Shown: one piece after another, positions 35,199 to 43,829 of the stretch
Layout: every line of letters starts with the position of its first letter
How positions within the stretch are numbered: position 1 is the stretch's first letter
Source of the DNA: CBDCME01 sp965218865
Lineage (GTDB): Bacteria; Pseudomonadota; Alphaproteobacteria; JAAXGF01
DNA: 45,077 nucleotides
Direction of reading: 5' to 3'
Assembly: GCA_965218865.1 (NCBI GenBank)
Contig: CBDCME010000052.1
Location: 1 to 45,077, forward strand
Notes under the pieces: model-generated
Told to the model about the DNA's origin: nothing
Database searches by the model: none
Seen by the model: the letters and a program-made list of their open reading frames with translations, nothing else
Position numbers and translations under genes: made by a program

Positions 35199-36062
35199 TT
35201 GGCGGATCCGCACAAGTCGGCGGAGCTGCAAGGGTCGGGTGCGGCCGACGGAAGCTCCGTCGCACCCGAGAAGGGGGGGTGGAAGTTCGTTCTGAGCCGT
35301 ATCGCCAGGACGCTCCTCCCGTGGGTCGGGTTCATCGGCCTGTGGGAGATCGCGGCGGCCACGGGATTCCTCAACATCGTCTTGTTCCCGCCGCCCACTC
35401 ACTTCATCAACTACGTGCTGGAAAGCAACTTCCAGTTCGGCATCGGCCGCCAGGCGATAACTATCTGGGAGTCGATCATAGCGAGCTTCCTGCGGGTCCT
35501 GGTCGGGATCGTCCTCGGGTTTACCGCCGCGTTGGCGGTGGGCATTTTGATCTCGATGTCGAGGACGGCGTACGCGATGTTCATGCCGCTGATCCGCGGC
35601 ATGGCCCCGATCGCGCCGATCGCCTGGATCCCGTTCGGCATCGTGCTGTTCGGCGTCGGCAACAAGACCGCCCTGTTCGTTGTCTTCGTCGGCGTCTTCT
35701 TCATCCTCACCATCGCGACGACGGCCGCCGTCGTTGCGGTCGATCCCAGGCTGATCAAGAGCGCCAAGACGCTCGGCGCGACGCCGCGACAGATCTGGCC
35801 GACGGTCATCTTCCCCGCGATCGTGCCGCAGGTCTTCACGCTGCTGCGGATCAACTTCTTCGCCGCCTGGATGGCAGTGCTGGCGGCCGAGATGGTCGGC
35901 CTCAAGAACGGGCTCGGGGCGATCATCATCCTCGGCCGCGAGCTGTTCAACACCGATCTGATTCTGGTCGGCATGTGCCTGATCGGCGCCGCGGGCTATG
36001 CCGTCGATAGCCTGCTGCTGTTCATCCAGCGGCGCGTGTTGTGGTGGAAGGCGGGGGCCTAG
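35199..36062 (+). CDS. ABC transporter permease (SsuC/ThiX-like)
   Basis: A 287-residue inner-membrane permease starting at TTG three bases after the binding-protein stop. Six hydrophobic segments are visible, beginning with LLPWVGFIGLWEIAA. The cytoplasmic coupling loop KSAKTLGATPRQIWPTVIFP, then A-IVPQ, is the EAA motif that contacts the ATPase. RINFFAAWMAVLAAEMVG is the typical last block. Partner of the binding protein at 34185 and the ATPase at 36065. Taurine, sulfonate and hydroxymethylpyrimidine permeases share this family. Confidence 0.94.
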   Translation: MADPHKSAELQGSGAADGSSVAPEKGGWKFVLSRIARTLLPWVGFIGLWEIAAATGFLNIVLFPPPTHFINYVLESNFQFGIGRQAITIWESIIASFLRVLVGIVLGFTAALAVGILISMSRTAYAMFMPLIRGMAPIAPIAWIPFGIVLFGVGNKTALFVVFVGVFFILTIATTAAVVAVDPRLIKSAKTLGATPRQIWPTVIFPAIVPQVFTLLRINFFAAWMAVLAAEMVGLKNGLGAIIILGRELFNTDLILVGMCLIGAAGYAVDSLLLFIQRRVLWWKAGA

Positions 36063-36064
36063 AC

Positions 36065-36853
36065 GTGACGCTGCTGAAATGCCTGGACATCGGCAAGGTG
36101 TGGCCCTCTAGCCGGGGCCTCAGCGTCGAGGCCCTGCGCAAGGTATCGCTGAGCGTGGAGGAGGGACAGTTCGTCGCCATCGTGGGACCGAGCGGCTGCG
36201 GCAAAAGCACGCTGCTCGAGATCATCGCCGGCCTGGAGACGGCGACGCGGGGCGAAGTCCGCATTAACAACGCCACCGTCAACGATCCGTCGCCCGATCG
36301 CTGCATGGTGTTCCAGGAACACTCCCTGTTCCCGTGGAGTTCGGTGTGGGACAACGTCGCCTACGGACCGCGGCGGCGCGGCGTGCCCAGGGCCGAGCTG
36401 GAGCCGCGCGTCCGCGAGGTCATCGAGCGCGTCGGGCTGACGCCGTTCGCGCAGCATTTCCCGCATCAGCTTTCCGGCGGCATGAAGCAACGGGTGGCCA
36501 TCGCGCGCGCGCTGATCAACAGCGGCCGCGTCCTGCTGATGGACGAGCCCTTCGCCGCGCTCGACTTTCAGACCCGCCTGCTGATGCAACAGTTTCTGCT
36601 CGAGGTGTGGGAGAGCTTCGGGACCACGATCTTGTTCGTCACCCACCACATCGACGAGGCCATCCTGCTGGCGGATTCGATCTACATGATGAGCGCCTCT
36701 CCGGGACGCGTGATTGATCACGTGACGATCGACCTGCCGCGTCCGCGGTCCTACACCGCGCCGGCATTCAACGACTACCGTGTACGGCTGACGAAACTCA
36801 TGGAGCTCGAGGTGATGCACGCCTACGCGCAACCGGGCCACGCCGCGGAATGA
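36065..36853 (+). CDS. ABC transporter ATP-binding protein (SsuB/TauB-like)
   Basis: A 262-residue ATPase. Walker A is IVGPSGCGKSTLLEIIAG, the Q-loop is VFQEHSLFPW, the signature is LSGGMKQRVAIARAL, Walker B is VLLMDEPFAALD and the switch His is in FVTHHIDEA. All are intact. The start at GTG 36065 lies two bases after the permease stop; GTG 36041 would overlap it. The stop overlaps the following hydrolase gene (ATGA at 36850). It drives import together with the permease and Tat-exported binding protein. Confidence 0.95.
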   Translation: MTLLKCLDIGKVWPSSRGLSVEALRKVSLSVEEGQFVAIVGPSGCGKSTLLEIIAGLETATRGEVRINNATVNDPSPDRCMVFQEHSLFPWSSVWDNVAYGPRRRGVPRAELEPRVREVIERVGLTPFAQHFPHQLSGGMKQRVAIARALINSGRVLLMDEPFAALDFQTRLLMQQFLLEVWESFGTTILFVTHHIDEAILLADSIYMMSASPGRVIDHVTIDLPRPRSYTAPAFNDYRVRLTKLMELEVMHAYAQPGHAAE

Positions 36854-38571
36854 GCAACCGGGATGCAACAATCATGAGCAAACGCCGAATTCGCGCCGCC
36901 GTCGTCCAGACCCTGGCCGGGCTGGGGGACCTCGACCACAACATCGACCTGATCGAACGATACACGCTCGAAGCGGCGCGCCGGGGCGCCGATCTGGTCG
37001 TGTTCCCGGAATGCATGAACACGGGCTACCTTTTCGATTCAGCGGACCACGCGCGGAAGCTCGCTGAGCCGCTGGACGGTAAGTTCGTCAACGCGATGGC
37101 TCGCCTGTGCCGACGCCACGGCCTGCACATGGCGAGCGGCATCACCGAATGGGACGCGCCGCGCGGCACGATATTCAACAGCGGCGTGCTGCTCGATCCC
37201 CAAGGCGAGATCGTCGTCCACTACCAGAAGCAGTTCCTGGCGACCCACGATCAGAACTGGTTCGCGTTCGGGGTCAACGGATGCCCGGTCGCCGATACCG
37301 CGCTCGGCCGCATCGGCCTGCTGATCTGCTTCGACGGCAGGATCCCGGAGATCGCGCGCTGCCTCGCCTTGCAGGGGGCCGAGGTGCTGGTCGACATGGC
37401 CAACTTTTTCGCCATGGACCAGGCGGAGATGTGGGGGCCGGCGCGGTCCTACCAGAACGGCGTCTGGCTGGTCGCGGCGACCAAGGCGGGTTACGAGCGC
37501 TCGATCTACTATCCGGGCGGTAGCATGATTGTCGATCCCGGCGGCCGCGTGCGGGCCATGATGCCCTATGACAGCCACGGCGTTCTGGTCGCCGACGTAT
37601 TTCCCGACGAAGCGCACGACAAGGGTGTCTATGCCGACAACGACCGTATCGCCGACCGGCGGCCCGACGCCTATACGCCGCTGGCGCGGCCCTATCCCGA
37701 CACCGCGGTCTCCGGGGTACACTTGATGCCGCTGGTGCCGGCTGAGTCGACGAGCAAAGTGGCCGCGGTTCAGATTCATGTCGGCGCGGACACCACCACG
37801 TCCGAGGATGTCCTCGCCATGCTCGCCCACACCGCCAAGCTCGGGGTCAAGGTGATGGCGCTTCCGGAATACGCCTTCCTGTCCGACTGGATGCCCGGGG
37901 CCGAGGCGGCCAGAGATGCCGTCCGCCGCTTTCCGGACCTGTTGGACAAGGCCGCCGCGCTCTGCGCCGAGTACGCCTGTGTCCTTGCGCTGCCCCACGT
38001 GACCGAGAAGGGGAAGCGGCAGTACCCCAGCTGCACGCTCATCGGACCCGAAGGGCGGGTCTTCGGTCAGTACCGCAAGGTCCACCTGACCGCCGAGGAG
38101 CGCCCGTGGGCGGCCGCCGGCGACGTGTTCCCCGTGTTCGAGACGCCGTTCGGCCGCATCGGTATGATGCTGGGCTACGACGGCTTCTTCCCCGAAACCG
38201 CGCGCTGCCTGGGCATTGCGGGGGCCGACATCATCCTGTGGTCGGCCAACCTGCGTGAGCCGTTCGAGCGTCGCTGGCTCGCCGTGCCCAACGCTGCCGA
38301 CAACCGCTGTGTCGTCGTGCTGGCGAACCGTGTCGACGGCCCCGATCCGGGCGGCAGCCTGGTGATCCCGCCCACGGGGTTTCCCCACTGGGATATCGAC
38401 GCGGTGGCGCCGCGGAACCTCACGATGGGCGCCGTCATGCCGGCGTTCGTCGATCTCGCGGTGTGCCGCCAGAAGCAGATGATCCCCAAGGTGGACATGT
38501 TCGCCAACCGGCTGACGGCGACCTACGAGCCCCTGGTCGCGACGGCGCGCGAGTCCGAGGCCGTGGCATGA
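36850..38571 (+). CDS. Tandem nitrilase-superfamily hydrolase, second domain lacks catalytic Cys
   Basis: A 573-residue fusion of two carbon-nitrogen hydrolase domains, about residues 10-265 and 300-560; single-domain members are near 270-330. Domain 1 has a complete Glu-Lys-Cys triad: Glu 54 (VVFPECMNTGY), Lys 127 (HYQKQFL) and Cys 160 (LLICFDGRIPE). Domain 2 keeps Glu 340 (ALPEYAF) and Lys 410 (QYRKVHL), but at the Cys position has Gly 442 (MMLGYDGFFPE), so it cannot form the thioester intermediate. It probably has a structural, regulatory or ligand-binding role. The start overlaps the ATPase stop, and the next gene overlaps its stop. It likely hydrolyses the imported amide, carbamoyl or nitrile compound. 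Confidence 0.9.
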   Translation: MSNRDATIMSKRRIRAAVVQTLAGLGDLDHNIDLIERYTLEAARRGADLVVFPECMNTGYLFDSADHARKLAEPLDGKFVNAMARLCRRHGLHMASGITEWDAPRGTIFNSGVLLDPQGEIVVHYQKQFLATHDQNWFAFGVNGCPVADTALGRIGLLICFDGRIPEIARCLALQGAEVLVDMANFFAMDQAEMWGPARSYQNGVWLVAATKAGYERSIYYPGGSMIVDPGGRVRAMMPYDSHGVLVADVFPDEAHDKGVYADNDRIADRRPDAYTPLARPYPDTAVSGVHLMPLVPAESTSKVAAVQIHVGADTTTSEDVLAMLAHTAKLGVKVMALPEYAFLSDWMPGAEAARDAVRRFPDLLDKAAALCAEYACVLALPHVTEKGKRQYPSCTLIGPEGRVFGQYRKVHLTAEERPWAAAGDVFPVFETPFGRIGMMLGYDGFFPETARCLGIAGADIILWSANLREPFERRWLAVPNAADNRCVVVLANRVDGPDPGGSLVIPPTGFPHWDIDAVAPRNLTMGAVMPAFVDLAVCRQKQMIPKVDMFANRLTATYEPLVATARESEAVA

Positions 38572-39035
38572 CCGTGAACGAGTCGTGGGGGGCGCGTCGG
38601 CGGGTCCGCATCGGGTTCGACGACCTGTTCGCTGGACGCGGCACGTCCGCCATGGAATTCCGGGCCGACGTCGCCCGGCTCAGCGGCGAGAGAGTGGAGA
38701 TCGCCGGTTTCCTGATGCCGCTTGAGGCGCACCTGCCTGGGCCCGAGGTCGCGCACCGGCATGGCGTCGCATGCGAGCCCAGCGCCTATGTCCTGACGGA
38801 TGAACCCGGTGTCTGCCCCGATTGCTCGCCGGTCCCGGTGCCCGCCGTCTTCGTGCCGGAACTCGCCGGGCCCATCGGGGATGTGCGCTATGGCGAGACC
38901 ACCGTGCGCCTGGAAGGCGTGCTAGACTTCGGATTCCAGGTCGATGATCGGAAAAGGGGGTCGTTCCTTCGCCTCAACGGCGGGCGGATCGTCGCGATCG
39001 AGCCGGCGGCGACAACACGCGCAGTCCATTCCTGA
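38568..39035 (+). CDS. DUF3299-like small protein in the ABC/nitrilase operon
   Basis: A 155-residue protein whose ATG overlaps the hydrolase stop (ATGA). Seen: MEFRADVARLSGERVEIAGF, then LMPLEAHLPGPEV, CPDCSPVPVPAVFV with a Cys-x2-Cys pair, and a second beta block TVRLEGVLDFGFQVDD. The layout (L-G-x-V-x-I-x-G-F-x-x-P-L, a cysteine cluster, V-x-V-E-G) resembles DUF3299 proteins, but the match is by eye and loose. There is no signal peptide, so it may bind a metal in the cytoplasm. Last gene of the operon. Confidence 0.6.
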   Translation: MTVNESWGARRRVRIGFDDLFAGRGTSAMEFRADVARLSGERVEIAGFLMPLEAHLPGPEVAHRHGVACEPSAYVLTDEPGVCPDCSPVPVPAVFVPELAGPIGDVRYGETTVRLEGVLDFGFQVDDRKRGSFLRLNGGRIVAIEPAATTRAVHS

Positions 39036-39154
39036 GGCGCCGTATCTCGCCCAACCCGTGCCTCCTTAAAACCCCGTTGGCCATAAAAACCTTGGTTTTT
39101 CGGACCGAGACTGAATACCGATCTCGACATGGACGCAACTGACTTTCTTCTCCT
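39036..39154. other. Spacer after the ABC/nitrilase operon
   Basis: No gene. A 16-base perfect palindrome AAAAACCTTGGTTTTT lies near 39085-39100; without a GC-rich stem it is not a convincing terminator. Confidence 0.4.
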
Positions 39155-39241
39155 CCTTTCAGCATTCCGCGACAGCTTTTTGGCTACGAACACCACCCGC
39201 TCCAGCCAAAACTCGAATCCCCGATCACCCAGCAGAACCTT
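39155..39241 (-). pseudogene. IS1634-family transposase remnant, downstream piece
   Basis: The minus strand reads VLLGDRGFEFWLERVVFVAK then KLSRNAER, continuing directly from the piece at 40685-40964 after removal of the element in between. The match to IS1634-type transposases is the DLLADRxFEFPVERAVF-like stretch. The remainder of the gene is lost. Confidence 0.55.
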
Positions 39242-40684
39242 TAACAGCCCGTTGAAAAAGTCGCTTTTTTCTGGGCCTCAGGCCGAAGATAAAATTGTTG
39301 CGACAAAGGCGGCATGGTCGTTGTTTGTGGCGAGGTGGGCGATCCCGAGGGTACCCTGGGGCGTCATAACCAGGAAAATCCAGCCGCAGGCACCGGCCAC
39401 CGCCTGTTTCGGGGTTCCGGCGCCGATCAATTGGCGCATCAGCAAGGAGAGGTTGTGGCCGGCGACGTGGAGCAGGTAGCGCTCGTTCTCGCGTCCCCGC
39501 AGCCAGGTCCGGCGCATGCCGCCGCGATCGAGACAGTGGGCGAAGGAACGCTCGACGATCTCGGCGCGTAAGCTAAAGGCTTCCTTGGCCACTCCCGACT
39601 TGAGACGGGTTCGGTTGTTGGTCACCGCCCGCCGGGCCGCCTCGTCGCCGCGCCAGCGCGAAAAGCCCTTCTGCTTCGGCTCGGCGATCCGCGTCTTCCA
39701 GGGGCTGTCGTCGAGAGCCTTCAAGACCTCGCGAGAATGATAGCCCTTGTCGGCCACACATTCAGCCGGCTGTTTGAGTGTCGGTCCCGCCCTTCTCAAG
39801 GTTCTCCCGCGCCGCCCCGAGGGTCTTTTCGATGGTCGTGGTGTCGCCCTCGTCGGCCGGGTGAAGCGCCGCCGCAACCACCGCCCCTGTATCGAGATCG
39901 ACGGCGTGCTCAGGCTTGTAGGCCAAGTGCGTCGTGCCGTCCTTCATCTTGGCGATGCGCGCCTCGGGGTCCGCCTTCGAGACCCAGTCCTCGTTCGACA
40001 GTTTCTTGCCCTTGCGCTCGCGGTCGAGACGCGTCAGGTCTTCCGCCGTCGGCGTCTCGATCCCGCTCGCGGCCGCCAGCTGCCCCAGCATCTCCCGGTA
40101 ACCCGCGCCCGTGTCGCGGCGGACAATGTTCCTCAGCGCCGCGTTGGCCTCCATCGTCGACGCATCCACCCCAATCCGATCGCCTTTCACCAAGCCCGAC
40201 TTGGCGATCTCCGACAGCCCCCAGTCGAACACCGCTTGATGCACCTCAAGCGGCAGCCGCTTCCGGGTCCGCGACAGCCATGAATGATCCGGCACCCGGT
40301 CGCGCTTTCCAAGCCGCAGGAACTCGCGAAGCGACAGCGAATCCGAACAGCGCCACTCCAGACCACGCTCGGAACCAATGCCCTCGAAATAACCCACCAG
40401 GTGCAGGCGGAAGTAGCGGCCAGGCGGTACTGACTTCGCCCCCATCGTCTTCGCGTAATAAGGCTTGCATACCGCTTCCGCGAAAGCGTCGAAACCAGCC
40501 TCGAACAAAACCTCCTGAAGCCGGTCGTAAAATACGTGCCCCGGAGAGCGCGGCATCTCCGACCACGTCACCATCAGATCACCCTGCCGCGCTTCCTGAC
40601 GACCCATCGACATCGCCCAAATCCCCTCACCATTCCGTTCATCACAACGAATCACTTTCCGCCGACTTCGTCAACAGGCTGTTA
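39242..40684 (-). mobile_element. IS1182-like element nested in an IS1634 remnant
   Basis: The terminal repeats TAACAGCCCGTTGAAAAAGT (39242 onward) and the complement of TCGTCAACAGGCTGTTA (ending 40684) match at about 19 of 22 positions. It interrupts an older transposase gene. I see no clear target duplication. Confidence 0.75.
39278..40655 (-). pseudogene. IS1182-like transposase with frameshift
   Basis: The protein runs from about 40655 through MPRSPGHVFYDRLQEVLFEA, YFRLHLVGYFEGIGSERGLE, DRIGVDASTMEANAALRNIV (first catalytic Asp) and HAVDLDTGAVVAAALHPADE. Near 39790 the frame shifts, and the remainder (ECVADKGYHSREVLKALDD with the second Asp, AEIVERSFAHCLDRGGMRRT with the Glu) lies in another frame ending at 39278. 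The catalytic residues are all encoded but split between frames, so this copy is probably inactive. The family name is by resemblance; it could equally be filed under the wider IS4/IS5 group. Confidence 0.75.
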
Positions 40685-40964
40685 GGACCGAGTCAATCCC
40701 GCTATCCCGCCACAACCGCGCGAACAACAGCGGCCCGCCGATCCGACGCGCCGAAAGCCCCGGGGCTTGGCCCTTCTCCAGGGCCGAGATGACGACCGCG
40801 TGCTCGGCCAAGCGGGCCACCGACGACGCCAGGCGATCCAGCGCCCCACTCGCGGCCAATACCTCCTTGCGGCCCAGGTTCTTGATGATGCGTTGCTTTA
40901 CGGCCCCGTCTCGACGAGATAGACGTAAGAATACTTGCCGATGCGCTTTTCCCGGAGGAACATG
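40685..40964 (-). pseudogene. IS1634-family transposase remnant, N-terminal piece
   Basis: From ATG 40964 it reads MFLREKRIGKYSYVYLVET, typical of IS1634 transposase starts. A small indel then leads into AVKQRIIKNLGRKEVLAASG, LDRLASSVARLAEHAVVISA and ARRIGGPLLFARLWRDSGID, where the nested element begins. It is a dead relic. Confidence 0.75.
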
Positions 40965-41183
40965 AAAATCGCATTCGAATATCGACGGAAAATCCAACAA
41001 CAAATACGTCGAATGCCGAATAATTTAGCACTACACTTCTGCACCCCCCAGATCCCACCCCAATAAAATCAACCACTTACCAAAAATGTTCCCCTCGTGT
41101 TCCAATTCCACTGTTCAAGTTCGGCATGAATTGTATAATCGTAGTTTGAATCTTTACCTTCTTCGTCGAACGGGGGGAAGTAT
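40965..41183. other. AT-rich leader of the histidine kinase gene
   Basis: About 220 bases without a gene, more AT-rich than the surroundings. The kinase promoter should lie here; no consensus boxes stand out. GGGGGGAAG sits six bases before ATG 41184. Confidence 0.4.
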
Positions 41184-43757
41184 ATGAAAGTTTTTGCCCC
41201 GGTAGCGTTCACTCTCTTTGCTGGTGCGGCGTTGACGATCGGCGCTACGATATTCGTTTGGCATTGGGAGAAGGACCGGGCTTTCAAGAACGTCGAAACC
41301 GCGGCGAACCAGCGCTTCATCATCCTTGAGCAAAGCATTAAATTGGAAACGGCGGTAATCCAATCCCTGAAAGGTTTGTTTTCCGCTTCTCGTGACGTTA
41401 CCAGGCAGCAATTCGGGGATTTTGTGTCATCGATAATGCGTGATCTCGGTACCGTGCAGGCTGTCGAATGGATTCCCCGCGTAGACGCGACCGAACGTGC
41501 GTACTACGAGTCGAAGGCCAAGAACGAGGGTTATTCGGACTTCATGTTCACGGAACGTGAATCACAAGGCAGGATGGTGGCGGCGCGGGCCCGCGATCGT
41601 TACTATCCGGTTTTTTATGTCGAACCGCTGGAAGGAAACGAGATTGCTTTTGGTTTCGATCTCGGGTCGGAGCCGACACGTCTAGAGGCATTACGCCAGG
41701 CCCGTGATTCAGGCGACATGGTGGCAAGCGGGCGGATCATTCTTGTTCAAGAAACAGACACTGAATTCGGATTTTTGGTATTCCAGCCGATTTACCTTCA
41801 TGGGCAACCTGTCACAACGATCTCTCAGCGTCGTGAGAACCTTCTTGGGTTCATATTGGGAGTATACCAAGTATCAAACATTGTTGGGAAAGGAATTGGT
41901 GCCGAGGACTCAGATCAATATGAAATAGATCTGTATATAAGAGATCAATCTGCACCTGCTGGAAAGGAAACGCTCTACCCGAGCACATATGAAGGCAATC
42001 AACGCGTGCCCAAGGGTTCGATGTTCTGCCTTGAGCGGTCGCTCGGGTTTGCCCATCGCAGTTGGCTAGTTACGCTGTGTCCGGCACGAGAATACCTAAC
42101 TTATGTCTCGTTCTGGTTATCGTGGGCAACCGTGGTTGTGGGAGTGGTTGTCACGCTCATTTTGGCCAAGTACTTGCAGTCATTGTTGCGCCACGACGCC
42201 GAGATTGAACGTGCAGCTCAAGATCTCAGGAACAGCGAACAGAGTCTTGAGAAAGCCCAGCGGATTGCGAAGATGGGAAGTTGGGAATGGAACGCGCGCG
42301 AAGATAAGTATGACTGGTCGCACGAAATGTACCGTGTATTAGGTTTTCGATCGCCGGTACCGGTCGCGTCTGCCGGTGCAATTCTTGAAAAAGTTCATCC
42401 AGATGATCGGGCCATGGTCCGCAATATTATTCCTGACGTCGACGATCATGGCGCAAACCATGGTGTCGATTTCAGAGTATGCGACCCCAGAGGTTCGATT
42501 CGCTTCCTGAACCTGCAAAGCGAGGTACGAGTCGACGGTAGCGGAGCACCCATCGGCCGAGTCGGTACCCTCCACGACGTTACAACCACGAAGGAGTTTG
42601 AAAACGCGCTTCAGCGCGCAAAAGAAGATGCCGAACAGGCAGCGATTGCGAAATCACGCTTCCTTGCCGCAACGAGCCACGATCTGCGACAGGCACCCCA
42701 AGCACTCAGTTTTTTGTTCGGAACGCTTCTCCAAACTAAAAACAGCAAGAAAAAAGAACAGATTATAGATGATGCGCTATTTATAGTAAATGATATTGAT
42801 AATTCCTTAAATTCACTATTTGAAATTAGCAAGCTCGATGTCGGAAAAATTAAACCTGATGTCAAGAATCTATCTGTCAAGAAATTATTCTATGATCTCG
42901 ATCGAGAAGTACGACCATATATAGAAAAAAAGTCACTTATTCTGAAAACGGTATTATCAAATATTATAATTGCCAGCGACTTATCGTTGGTAAAATGTAT
43001 ATTAAAGAATTTTGTTTTGAATGCAATACAATACACGCCTAGAGGAAAGATTCTTTTAGGTTGTCGTCGAGGAGCTGCTACGGTCCGACTTGAAGTGTGG
43101 GACAGTGGTATCGGAATTCCCAACGACAAACTCGACAAAATATTTGATGAATTCTACCGAGTACACAAGAAAAACCGGTACGAAGATGGAGGTATAGGAT
43201 TGGGACTCGCAATCGTGAAACGCGCGGCGGACCTTTTGGAGCACCGCATCGATGTTGTTTCAACCGAAGGCAAGGGGTCGATGTTCGCTGTCGAGGTTCC
43301 GATTGGCACCGGTGATGTAAGTGATTACGAGACGAAGGAGGTCATGAATATTCTTCAAGGAATGGTCGCGACGTCGTCGATCGTCGTTGTCGACGACGAT
43401 CTGAACGTCTTGGCCAATATGGAGCGTCTCCTTGAATCCTGGGGAGCCAATGTCATTGCCACGCGCACTTGCGCCGAAGCGGTAGAGATAATTGTCAACG
43501 ATAAGTGCGTTCCTGATTTAGTAATTGCCGACTATTGTCTGGAAGATGAAGACACGGGGGTTGATGTCATTCAACAATTGTGTGCCCTGACGAAAAGACG
43601 CGTACCAGGAATTATTATCACTGGTGACGTGTCAGCCGAGGTTCGCGATCAGGCTAGCGGTGCAGGTTTTCACATTATTCATAAACCTGTTCCGCCAAGT
43701 AAACTCCGGTCGCTGATCAATCATGTGTTACGTTCAAATGCGCAATTTGTGGACTGA
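41184..43757 (+). CDS. CHASE-PAS hybrid sensor histidine kinase
   Basis: An 857-residue membrane sensor. Membrane helices at about 5-26 and 305-330 bracket a periplasmic CHASE domain (ASRDVTRQQFGDFVSSIM, VEWIPRVDATERAYYES, GFDLGSEPTRLEALRQARD). A PAS domain follows (about 365-465, MGSWEWNAREDKYDWSHEMY), then HisKA with phospho-acceptor His 499 (AATSHDLRQAPQAL), HATPase (N box FVLNAIQYTPRG, G boxes DSGIGIP and GGIGLGLAI) and a C-terminal receiver with Asp 783 (DLVIADYCLEDE), acidic VVVDDD and Lys in IIHKPVPP. CHASE domains usually sense small organic ligands. No partner response regulator gene is nearby. Codon use turns AT-rich between about 42720 and 43060. Confidence 0.95.
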   Translation: MKVFAPVAFTLFAGAALTIGATIFVWHWEKDRAFKNVETAANQRFIILEQSIKLETAVIQSLKGLFSASRDVTRQQFGDFVSSIMRDLGTVQAVEWIPRVDATERAYYESKAKNEGYSDFMFTERESQGRMVAARARDRYYPVFYVEPLEGNEIAFGFDLGSEPTRLEALRQARDSGDMVASGRIILVQETDTEFGFLVFQPIYLHGQPVTTISQRRENLLGFILGVYQVSNIVGKGIGAEDSDQYEIDLYIRDQSAPAGKETLYPSTYEGNQRVPKGSMFCLERSLGFAHRSWLVTLCPAREYLTYVSFWLSWATVVVGVVVTLILAKYLQSLLRHDAEIERAAQDLRNSEQSLEKAQRIAKMGSWEWNAREDKYDWSHEMYRVLGFRSPVPVASAGAILEKVHPDDRAMVRNIIPDVDDHGANHGVDFRVCDPRGSIRFLNLQSEVRVDGSGAPIGRVGTLHDVTTTKEFENALQRAKEDAEQAAIAKSRFLAATSHDLRQAPQALSFLFGTLLQTKNSKKKEQIIDDALFIVNDIDNSLNSLFEISKLDVGKIKPDVKNLSVKKLFYDLDREVRPYIEKKSLILKTVLSNIIIASDLSLVKCILKNFVLNAIQYTPRGKILLGCRRGAATVRLEVWDSGIGIPNDKLDKIFDEFYRVHKKNRYEDGGIGLGLAIVKRAADLLEHRIDVVSTEGKGSMFAVEVPIGTGDVSDYETKEVMNILQGMVATSSIVVVDDDLNVLANMERLLESWGANVIATRTCAEAVEIIVNDKCVPDLVIADYCLEDEDTGVDVIQQLCALTKRRVPGIIITGDVSAEVRDQASGAGFHIIHKPVPPSKLRSLINHVLRSNAQFVD

Positions 43758-43829
43758 TCTCGATAACACCGGCTGCTTTAATCACGATCGATCGCCCGTG
43801 GAATAGCGTCGCGTGAACATCCGCCTACT

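Noticed and set aside
33894..35402. 502-codon minus-strand ORF opposite the substrate-binding protein
   Set aside because: Composition is shadow-like (long His/Arg/Gln-rich runs), and the plus-strand gene has a Tat signal and family motifs.
37039..38388. 449-codon minus-strand ORF opposite the double nitrilase
   Set aside because: Shadow frame; the nitrilase reading has two sets of recognisable active-site motifs.
39084..39100. A16 palindrome AAAAACCTTGGTTTTT as a terminator
   Set aside because: The stem is AT-only at the outside, short and followed by no T-run; not a convincing rho-independent terminator.
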